Positions 1-5,627 of a stretch of 34,294 bases of DNA are shown here, piece after piece; positions within the stretch are counted from its first letter, which is position 1, and each line of letters opens with the position of its first letter. Position numbers and translations under genes: made by a program. This stretch comes from an uncultured Rickettsiales bacterium (GTDB lineage Bacteria > Pseudomonadota > Alphaproteobacteria > Rs-D84), in NCBI GenBank assembly GCA_900546225.1, contig URBZ01000009.1, forward strand, positions 1-34,294. Reading direction: 5' to 3'. The notes under the pieces were generated by a model that saw nothing but the letters and a program-made list of their open reading frames with translations, did no database searches and had not been told where the DNA came from.

Positions 1-671
1 GTGTGCCGGTTGGGTTCTTTACATACCCAATATCACAGGCGGCGGACATCACGGCGTTTGGCGCGAATGTCGTTCCTGTTGGCGAAGACCAACTGCCTAT
101 GTTGGAACAGGCGTCTGAAATCGTGCACAAATTCAACAGCATTTATGGTGACACATTGACAATGCCACGCGCGGTTGTGCCACAATCAAAATCGGCGGCG
201 CGCCTGCCGGGGACGGACGGCAATGCGAAAATGAGCAAGAGTTTGAACAACGGTATTTACCTGAAAGATTCCGCAGATGAAATCGCGGCCAAGGTTAAAA
301 CGATGTTCACCGATCCAAACCATATTCGCGTCACAGACCCCGGTAACACCACGGACAATCCGGTATTCATTTACCTGTCGGTGTTTGCGCGTCCGGAACA
401 TTTTGCGGCATTTTTGCCAGAATACGCGAACTATGCCGAATTGGCGGCGCACTATGAACGCGGCGGCTTGGGCGATGTAAAGGTTAAAAAGTTCCTGAAC
501 GAAGTAATGCAGGAAACATTGCGCACAATTCGTGAACGTCGCGAACAGTTGGCGCGCGACCCCGCATCGGTGATGGAAATTTTGCGTCGTGGCACAATGG
601 ATGCGCGTGCGGCGGCGGCGGAAACCGTCAAACGGGTCAAGGCCGCAATGAAACTGAACTATTTTGACTAG
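1..671 (+). CDS. trpS: Tryptophanyl-tRNA synthetase, C-terminal part (5' truncated by window)
   Basis: The gene is open at the left edge (reading frame begins at base 3), so the HIGH-motif half lies outside the window. It charges tRNA-Trp with tryptophan in the cytoplasm. The visible part begins in the TYPxxQAADI segment typical of class Ic TrpRS and carries the KMSKS signature (KMSKSLNN) about 75 residues in. The C-terminal helical anticodon-binding region follows and ends in LNYFD. The SIMPL-domain gene begins 25 nt downstream on the same strand behind a GGGAG ribosome binding site, so the two may be co-transcribed. No frameshift is visible. Identification is secure. Confidence 0.95.
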   Translation, partial: VPVGFFTYPISQAADITAFGANVVPVGEDQLPMLEQASEIVHKFNSIYGDTLTMPRAVVPQSKSAARLPGTDGNAKMSKSLNNGIYLKDSADEIAAKVKTMFTDPNHIRVTDPGNTTDNPVFIYLSVFARPEHFAAFLPEYANYAELAAHYERGGLGDVKVKKFLNEVMQETLRTIRERREQLARDPASVMEILRRGTMDARAAAAETVKRVKAAMKLNYFD

Positions 672-696
672 ATAAAACACAGCAAGGGAGAGAAAT

Positions 697-1437
697 ATGA
701 AAAAATCATTCGTCTGGGTGGGCAGTGTAATCGGCACAGGTGCGGTACTGGCATTGGTGTTCGGCTGGCTGGAACAGCCGCGTGATATTCGCACTGTGTC
801 GGTATCGGGCGAATGCCTGACCACCGCGCCAAAGGACAGAACGGCAATCACACTGCGCGTGACAACGCTGGACAAATCGGCGGCGGTTTCCATGAAACAG
901 GCCACGGCGAAAATTGCCGAAATCACAGAATACCTGAAAAAACAAGATGTCCAGATGCAGACAACTGATTTCAATTCGTATGAAAAGACCGAATGGAATC
1001 GCGAATTGCAAGAATCTGAAACGCTGGGCATTGAAACATCCATCGCGGTCGAGGTTTCAGCCGACAATATCGACACAATTGAAAAAATCTTGACCCAATT
1101 TGCGGGCCAGAAAAACGTGTATTCTGAAAACCTGCGCATGTATACCAGTACCGAAACCATGAAACCAATTATGGAAAAATGCTTGGGCACAGCGGTTGAA
1201 AATGCGCGCACGCGTGCGGACGCATTGGCGGCGGGCGATCGGCGTCATGCTGGCAAAATGTTGGCCGTGTCGTATGACACCGCTACGCGTGGAATGTACC
1301 AGCCATTGGCGTCTAATTTCTTGCGTGCCAGTGCAAAAATGGAAACTGCGGACGCCGGCGCGTATGTTGGCGGTGGCTTGGTAACCAAGGATACCGAGGT
1401 TTCGGTCACTGTAACCGCAACATTTGAAATCAGGTAA
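697..1437 (+). CDS. SIMPL (DUF541) domain protein, membrane-anchored
   Basis: This 246-residue protein begins with a short basic stretch and one hydrophobic segment (about residues 7-24), which is a signal anchor or signal peptide. It continues as a SIMPL/DUF541 domain: it opens with the SVSGE-type strand, has alternating strands and a long helix, and ends in the VSVTVTATFEIR strand typical of the family. SIMPL proteins such as E. coli YggE are periplasmic, form oligomers and are linked loosely to oxidative stress; the biochemical role is not established. The start is supported by the GGGAG site just upstream. No terminator follows; a dispersed palindromic repeat lies directly downstream. Confidence 0.85.
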   Translation: MKKSFVWVGSVIGTGAVLALVFGWLEQPRDIRTVSVSGECLTTAPKDRTAITLRVTTLDKSAAVSMKQATAKIAEITEYLKKQDVQMQTTDFNSYEKTEWNRELQESETLGIETSIAVEVSADNIDTIEKILTQFAGQKNVYSENLRMYTSTETMKPIMEKCLGTAVENARTRADALAAGDRRHAGKMLAVSYDTATRGMYQPLASNFLRASAKMETADAGAYVGGGLVTKDTEVSVTVTATFEIR

Positions 1438-1470
1438 TATATTTAACATGGTTGTCGCGTTATGCCCCAT

Positions 1471-1528
1471 TGTCATTGCGAGCGTAGCGCGGCAATCCAG
1501 TAAATAAAACTGTTCGCCACGGCGGACA
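1471..1528. repeat. Dispersed composite repeat, copy 1
   Basis: An imperfect palindrome (TGTCATTGCGAGCG ... GGCAATCCAG) is followed by TAAATAAA and then a small hairpin (GTTCGCC/GGCGGAC, 1512-1527). The same arrangement recurs at 3516-3580, 3647-3703, 14530-14592 and 34238-34294. It fills the intergenic space between the SIMPL gene and xerC and lies just upstream of the xerC start. Confidence 0.75.
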
Positions 1529-1539
1529 CAAATTTATAC

Positions 1540-2451
1540 ATGAACGAAATCGTTGCCGAATTTATAGAATATCTGACGAATACGAAAAATTATTCGTCGC
1601 ACACCGCCACGGCATACGAAACAGATATTCTCGATTTTATTAAATTCTGGGACAATTATGCGGGTGGCACGGCGACGCTGGCCGATACGGCACGCGCCGA
1701 CACACTGTGCTTTCGTGCGTGGCTGGCGGACAGGGCGCGTCGCAATTTGGCGCATAAATCAACCGCGCGGGCACTGTCGTCACTGCGTGGGTTTTATAAA
1801 TTCTTGGCCAAACATCACGGTATAAAAAACGATGCAATCGGATTGATTTCATCACCAAAAGTTCCCCGTAAATTGTCCAAAGCGATAGAGGTCACTGATG
1901 TTGAAAATATGCACGATGCCATTCGCAATATCGACGAAAAAGAACCATGGATTGCCGCGCGCGATTGGGCACTGGTGGTGCTGATATTCGGCTGTGGCCT
2001 GCGTATATCAGAGGCCTTGTCGCTGACCAACTCTGATGTCCGCGCGCACCCCGATACATTGCGCATAATGGGCAAGGGGTCAAAGGAACGCATCGTTCCC
2101 GTATTGCCCGCCGTATGGGACGCGATTGACAAGTATGCCGCGGTGCGCCCATTTGGTAATTCGCCCGATGACCCGCTGTTTCGCAGTGTGCGTGGCCTGC
2201 CCATGTCGGCGCGTATGGCGGAAAAGGTGATAGAGCATGTTCGTAAATATTTACAGTTGCCCGATTACGTGACCCCGCACGCATTGCGTCATACGTTCGC
2301 CACGGCGTTGCTGGCGGGCGGGGCGGATTTGCGCAGTTTGCAAGAATTGCTGGGGCATGCGTCATTGTCCACGACCCAGTTGTACACGCGTGTCAACATG
2401 GCTGAAATCACAAACATTTATAACCACGCCCACCCCTTGGCAGATAAATAG
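1540..2451 (+). CDS. xerC: Tyrosine recombinase XerC
   Basis: At 303 residues this has the standard length of a Xer recombinase, which resolves chromosome dimers at dif together with XerD and FtsK. All catalytic residues are visible: R155 (GLRISEAL), K179 in the beta-hairpin (MGKGSKER), H247 and R250 (HALRH), H273 (LGHASLSTTQ) and nucleophile Y282. An N-terminal SAM-like core-binding domain covers about residues 1-90. The C-terminal tail, with a YNHAHPLA segment, resembles XerC more than XerD. The genomic context (housekeeping neighbours, no element ends) supports a host Xer protein rather than a phage integrase. XerD would be elsewhere in the genome. Confidence 0.88.
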   Translation: MNEIVAEFIEYLTNTKNYSSHTATAYETDILDFIKFWDNYAGGTATLADTARADTLCFRAWLADRARRNLAHKSTARALSSLRGFYKFLAKHHGIKNDAIGLISSPKVPRKLSKAIEVTDVENMHDAIRNIDEKEPWIAARDWALVVLIFGCGLRISEALSLTNSDVRAHPDTLRIMGKGSKERIVPVLPAVWDAIDKYAAVRPFGNSPDDPLFRSVRGLPMSARMAEKVIEHVRKYLQLPDYVTPHALRHTFATALLAGGADLRSLQELLGHASLSTTQLYTRVNMAEITNIYNHAHPLADK

Positions 2452-2470
2452 AGCACAGATAATAGATTTT

Positions 2471-2530
2471 TTGTCATTCCGGTGCTTGACACCGGAATCT
2501 AGGTAAGTAGAGCCGCGCCGTTCGGCGCGC
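2471..2530. repeat. Intergenic palindromes downstream of xerC
   Basis: There are two hairpins in tandem. The first is a perfect 9-bp stem ATTCCGGTG/CACCGGAAT (2476-2484 with 2490-2498, 5-nt loop). The second is a GCGCC-GTTC-GGCGC hairpin at about 2513-2529. The second resembles the small hairpin of the composite repeats in this window. A short run of CTCTGCACTTTGAAC-like direct repeats follows at about 2540-2557 and recurs near 11930-11957. Confidence 0.7.
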
Positions 2531-2565
2531 ACATAATTTGAACTCTGCACTTTGAACATTTCCAC

Positions 2566-2594
2566 TTGTTTTTATTTTATAAACCGCATATAAT
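2566..2594 (+). promoter_or_regulatory. Promoter of structured leader, copy 1
   Basis: A -35 box TTGTTT (2566-2571), 17-bp spacer and -10 box TATAAT (2589-2594) are visible. Both boxes and the spacing are identical in the second leader copy on the other strand (14510-14515 and 14487-14492). Transcription should start near 2601, about 244 nt before the start codon of the secreted protein gene. Confidence 0.8.
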
Positions 2595-2600
2595 CCTGAT

Positions 2601-2844
2601 GTCGTTGGGTGTTCCAACGATGGGGTGTGAGAACCCGATGGACGCGTCGATATGTAACAGCGCGCGCAATTTGCGCCGTTTTTTGTACCTGTGACGAAAA
2701 GTAATCTCCGGACATTCGGGTCAGGAGGGCTCGCGGAATACACAATACGCGACACAATTCGTTCAATTGTTCTCAACCTCCTGACCACCTGTGAAAACCG
2801 GTGGTTTTTTGTTGATTCAAGAACCAAACGGGGAGGAGAAAAAC
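2601..2844 (+). promoter_or_regulatory. Duplicated structured 5' leader with attenuator-like fold, copy 1
   Basis: This non-coding leader shares most of its sequence with 14233-14480 (minus strand). Visible helices are CGTTGG/CCAACG near its start; an early terminator-like hairpin GCGCA/TGCGC followed by CGTTTTTT (about 2666-2683); helix A, CTCCGGAC (2706-2713) with GTCAGGAG (2720-2727), one mismatch; helix B, GGTCAGGAGG (2719-2728) with CCTCCTGACC (2777-2786), perfect; a small stem ACAATT/AATTGT inside B; and helix C, ACCACC (2784-2789) with GGTGGT (2800-2805), followed by a T-run. A excludes B, and B excludes C, which is a terminator-like hairpin. This is the layout of a transcription attenuator. 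I do not recognise a known riboswitch class. The SD (GGGGAGGAG) follows at about 2830-2838. Confidence 0.75.
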
Positions 2845-3369
2845 ATGAAACATATACGCATCGTATTGATGGCAATATTTGCACAGTTTTATATTGTATC
2901 GGCATTTTCTGCACCATATTGCGAAAAAGGTAGTCTGTGCAATGAGTACGTGTGGAGTTCATCAAAAAACGCATTTTCGTGCGGCAGTCTGAACAAATGC
3001 GAGTGTAATACAGCCACGGGCAACGAAGCTATGTATCCTTGTTATTCCCCGTGCGAAGATGAAACAACTTGTGGTGCTTGGACCGGCAGCTGGCAAAGTG
3101 CGGGTACTGGTGTGGAAAAAAGACCGTTTTTATATTGCTCAGACAATTATGAGGCAGGCACATGTGACAAATATACGGAATATCAGTATCGTTGCGCAAT
3201 CGGGTATTATGGCAGCGGGTCGTCTTGTACACGTTGTCCCGCGCTTAGCGGTGTTTACGGCACAAGTGCCGCTGGCACAACATCAATCAGTGGCTGCTAT
3301 ATACCGTCGGGGACGGGGCTGTCGGATACATCGGGTAAATATGAATTTAGCCAAAATTGCTATTATTAA
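2845..3369 (+). CDS. Secreted cysteine-rich protein (leader-associated paralogue 1)
   Basis: This 174-residue protein has a Sec signal peptide (basic MKHIR, hydrophobic core, likely cleavage near SAFSA-PYC). The mature part contains many cysteines in spaced pairs. It ends with a module CxRCPx...SGCYIPSG...LSDTSGKYEFSQNCYY. It is clearly paralogous to 13702-14232 (shared LCNEYVWSSSKNAFSCG-like and YRCAxGYYG segments and the same C-terminal module) and shares the module's outline with 5124-5528. The function is unknown; disulfide-rich exported or surface proteins are the natural reading. The start at 2845 is chosen because of the strong SD just upstream and the signal peptide. The gene sits behind the duplicated attenuator-like leader. 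Confidence 0.82.
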   Translation: MKHIRIVLMAIFAQFYIVSAFSAPYCEKGSLCNEYVWSSSKNAFSCGSLNKCECNTATGNEAMYPCYSPCEDETTCGAWTGSWQSAGTGVEKRPFLYCSDNYEAGTCDKYTEYQYRCAIGYYGSGSSCTRCPALSGVYGTSAAGTTSISGCYIPSGTGLSDTSGKYEFSQNCYY

Positions 3370-3424
3370 AAATACGTATGCCATCGGCATGACGTGGTTC
3401 TGAAAATTAAAACAAAGAACACAA

Positions 3425-3509
3425 AATTCCCCTCCCACGGGAGTGGAATTTAGTACGTTCTAGTGGCTTGCCAAAAAACTCTATAATCTATTCTCTATAA
3501 TCTATGCTC
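3425..3509. repeat. Palindrome and short tandem repeat
   Basis: AATTCC (3425-3430) pairs with GGAATT (3445-3450), enclosing an inner CTCCC/GGGAG hairpin. It may act as terminator of the upstream gene although no clear T-run follows. A short tandem repeat of the unit CTCTATAATCTAT follows at about 3479-3509. The rest of the 3370-3718 gap is taken up by the two dispersed composite repeats listed separately; no gene is seen in it. Confidence 0.65.
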
Positions 3510-3515
3510 TAAAAA

Positions 3516-3580
3516 ATGCGCCAAATGGCGCACTGATTTATTTACTGGATTGCTTCGTCATTTCATTCCTCGCAATGACA
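3516..3580. repeat. Dispersed composite repeat, copy 2
   Basis: Hairpin TGCGCC-AAAT-GGCGCA (3516-3531) is followed by an A/T-rich spacer and the palindromic arm TTTACTGGATTGC...CGCAATGACA (3541-3580). The orientation is opposite to copies 1 and 3. Confidence 0.75.
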
Positions 3581-3646
3581 CTGTTTCTAGAAAATTAGTA
3601 TTTGTGTCGCCTGCGGGCTGCGTATTTTATGCACTGCTAGCATTAT

Positions 3647-3703
3647 TGTCATTGCGAGCGCAGCGTGGCAATCCAGTAAATAAAGCCGCGCCATCGGCGC
3701 ACG
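3647..3703. repeat. Dispersed composite repeat, copy 3
   Basis: The arm TGTCATTGCGAGCG...GGCAATCCAGTAAATAAA (3647-3684) is followed by hairpin GCGCC-ATC-GGCGC and a CAC. It is in inverted orientation relative to copy 2, so copies 2 and 3 form a large inverted pair separated by about 70 nt. Confidence 0.75.
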
Positions 3704-3718
3704 ATATCTATTCTCTAA

Positions 3719-4519
3719 TCACGGTTTTTCCACATTGAAACTGCGGGAACGCATTTTCGTCGCGCGTTCGCCCAATGTGCGCTGAATCCCGCGACGACGT
3801 GCCATACGAAACGCCATCGTTTCCGCCGTGACGGGTTGTTCTGGGTGGGCGGCATAACTGGCCTTGCGATCCGCCATCAGGCGTTGCAGGAATGTATCAA
3901 TAAAATCTGGCTGCATGTTTTCACGACATATCTGGCGATACATGTGATAGATTTCGCGATACTGACGTTTGGCCTCGGCACGAATAGTATGAAACTGTTC
4001 ATTGGTCAATCGTTCGGCACGTCTGATCCATTCGTCGCGCGCGATGGAATACGCACTGCCAACCTTGTACATATCAGGGCCATACATAGGGGTGGCGACC
4101 TCTACAACCTCTATATCAATACCGCGACCACATACACGAATGCGATATTTCCGCAACCATGCGCCCAACATAGATTTTATAATGGTGCGCAAATCAATGC
4201 CTGCCAGTTTTTCGCGCATCGGCGACAAGTCCGCCACGATACAGATATCAATATCGCTGTTTTCGTCATAGTAATAATTGGTGGTCGACCCATGAACGAA
4301 AATATCACGAATGCAATCGTCCGGAATGGGCAGGCCCACGCGCTGCATAAAACGAATATAGTTCCACGCAATCAGCTGCAACGAATTGGACACCAACTTG
4401 TTCATTTTGCCGGTTTCAGTCCAAATATTCGGCTCTAATGATTTATGATAAATAAAACGTGGCCACGTTCTGGGGCGCAATATGGGTAACGACGTTCTTA
4501 AACTGCGTTCGAATAACAT
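3719..4519 (-). CDS. Nucleotidyltransferase-fold protein (DNA polymerase beta superfamily)
   Basis: This 266-residue protein carries the signature of the Pol-beta/MNT nucleotidyltransferase superfamily: HGST at residues 76-79, then D89-x-D91 (SDIDICIV), with a likely third acidic residue in the GIDIEVVEV strand. Such enzymes transfer a nucleotide to a protein, RNA or small molecule; the substrate here cannot be told. A long helical C-terminal half (about 150-266) has no motif I recognise. The start at 4519 lies 2 nt after the stop of 4522-5106, so the gene is the third in a minus-strand operon whose first two genes encode secreted proteins. This is an odd partner for a cytoplasmic nucleotidyltransferase. 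No signal peptide is present. Confidence 0.72.
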   Translation of the reverse strand: MLFERSLRTSLPILRPRTWPRFIYHKSLEPNIWTETGKMNKLVSNSLQLIAWNYIRFMQRVGLPIPDDCIRDIFVHGSTTNYYYDENSDIDICIVADLSPMREKLAGIDLRTIIKSMLGAWLRKYRIRVCGRGIDIEVVEVATPMYGPDMYKVGSAYSIARDEWIRRAERLTNEQFHTIRAEAKRQYREIYHMYRQICRENMQPDFIDTFLQRLMADRKASYAAHPEQPVTAETMAFRMARRRGIQRTLGERATKMRSRSFNVEKP

Positions 4520-4521
4520 AA

Positions 4522-5106
4522 CTATGCCTCGGTACTGCTGCTGCTGACGTCTTCGTACAGTGTTTTTTTATAGCCCGTGCCACCATCAATGGTGCAGGTT
4601 TCATGGCACGTGCCATCAATCATTAAATACCCATTGGCGCACGTTGTGACATCGCAACTCTTCCATTGACCATAATTATCACATGTTTGTGTCCCTGACC
4701 CATCTGTATCTGTACAAGCACGTGTGTCGCCGGGGTCGCATACCGCACTGGCACATTTTCCTGTCTTCAATTCATAACTATAATGCGTGTCTTCGCTGTT
4801 TGGATCTAGCCACGATGTTTTGACACATGAAACCCTGTATTGCAATAATGTTATGTCGTCGCAATAACAATCTATGCCGGAACTGTCGGTAATATCTTTT
4901 TCTGTTACCTCGGAACTGGTCGATTCAACCTTGCACTCTTTGGTGCTCCACGATGCGGTATTTGGGTCGTCATTCAGTGTTGGCCCGCCGCATTTCAATA
5001 TAATATAACTGCGCGATGCTGCATTGGCATCTTTGCTGTGCACAACGCCCAGAATCGCCAGCACCGCCGCCCAAAAACGAAACCAAGATGATTTAATCTT
5101 TCGCAT
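4522..5106 (-). CDS. Secreted cysteine-rich protein of unknown function
   Basis: This 194-residue protein starts with a basic stretch (MRKIKSSWFR), a hydrophobic core and a likely Sec cleavage site near DANA-ASR. The mature protein has at least a dozen cysteines, mostly in pairs (DCYCDD, CDPGDTRACT, CDVTTCANGYL), and a Ser-rich acidic tail. It starts 17 nt after the stop of 5124-5528 and ends 2 nt before the nucleotidyltransferase start, so the three genes form one operon. It lacks the CYY-type C-terminal module of its neighbours. A disulfide-stabilised exported protein is the natural reading. I recognise no family. Confidence 0.75.
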   Translation of the reverse strand: MRKIKSSWFRFWAAVLAILGVVHSKDANAASRSYIILKCGGPTLNDDPNTASWSTKECKVESTSSEVTEKDITDSSGIDCYCDDITLLQYRVSCVKTSWLDPNSEDTHYSYELKTGKCASAVCDPGDTRACTDTDGSGTQTCDNYGQWKSCDVTTCANGYLMIDGTCHETCTIDGGTGYKKTLYEDVSSSSTEA

Positions 5107-5123
5107 ATCGCCATTTCCCCCGT

Positions 5124-5528
5124 TTAATACATACAGTTGCCGTCATTGATTTCATACTTGCAACCAGTGGAATCTTTGAATGTCTGGTTGTCGTGCGGCG
5201 AAATGTAACATGCACTTTTTAGTAATGGCTTTTTGGGTGGGACGGATTTTTTCGTGTCACCATACGACACATACAGTTTCCATGTGCGAATTACGGCCGC
5301 GTCGCCATTTGCGCGCGTTGGTGCCGGACATTGGGTGCACGATGAATAGAATGTTGCAGTTTTCCCAGTCCCCAAATAAGATGTCAAATATCCAACAAAA
5401 GCACCGTCGGCGAAATACCCATCGTCACATTGATACACAACGCATTTTTCCACGGGACGTACCGCAGAATGTGCAGCATTTGGAATGCACAACGCCACCA
5501 TAATCGACATAATGATGAATTTTTTCAT
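5124..5528 (-). CDS. Small secreted cysteine-rich protein with CP...CxY C-terminal module
   Basis: This 134-residue protein begins with a clear signal peptide (MKKFIIMSIMVALCIPNAAHSA). It contains a YQCDDGYFADG segment, a CTQCPAP motif and a C-terminal module ACYISP...DSTGCKYEINDGNCMY. The order CxxCP, ACY(I/L), K/QYE, NCxY matches the C-terminal region of the secreted proteins at 2845-3369 and 13702-14232. It is the first gene of a three-gene minus-strand operon. A GGGAAAGAGAC stretch just before the ATG serves as ribosome binding site. A weak promoter (TTGCGT, 18 bp, TAATGT) can be read about 30-60 nt upstream, without the structured leader found before the other two paralogues. Confidence 0.78.
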   Translation of the reverse strand: MKKFIIMSIMVALCIPNAAHSAVRPVEKCVVYQCDDGYFADGAFVGYLTSYLGTGKTATFYSSCTQCPAPTRANGDAAVIRTWKLYVSYGDTKKSVPPKKPLLKSACYISPHDNQTFKDSTGCKYEINDGNCMY

Positions 5529-5598
5529 GTCTCTTTCCCTTGCTGATAATTACATTAGCACAGACATGATTCCCAACGCAACAAGAAAGTAAATACAT

Positions 5599-5627
5599 AA
5601 AAAAACGGGGCGATGCCCCGTTTTTTA
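5599..5627. terminator. Bidirectional terminator core (CGGGGC/GCCCCG)
   Basis: A perfect CGGGGC-GAT-GCCCCG stem lies between A and T tracts and works in either direction. It lies at the 3' end of the RNase J gene (minus strand), whose stop is at 5625. The same core recurs at 11797-11824, 13654-13682 and 34134-34160. Confidence 0.9.

Noticed and set aside
186..1211. Long minus-strand open frame (341 codons) opposite trpS and the SIMPL gene
   Set aside because: It spans two genes with clear protein motifs on the other strand and the gap between them, lacks recognisable domains, and arises from codon bias of the real genes.
2601..2844. Leader considered as T-box, TPP, c-di-GMP or RNase P/SRP-type RNA
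   Set aside because: I could not find the defining conserved motifs of these classes (for instance the T-box antiterminator bulge or the TPP CTGAGA loop).
3479..3509. CRISPR-like array
   Set aside because: The repeated units are short, adjacent and without spacers; no cas gene is in the window.
3836..4438. 200-codon plus-strand frame opposite the nucleotidyltransferase gene
   Set aside because: The minus-strand protein has the HGST/DxD signature and operon spacing; the plus-strand product has no motif and no ribosome binding site.
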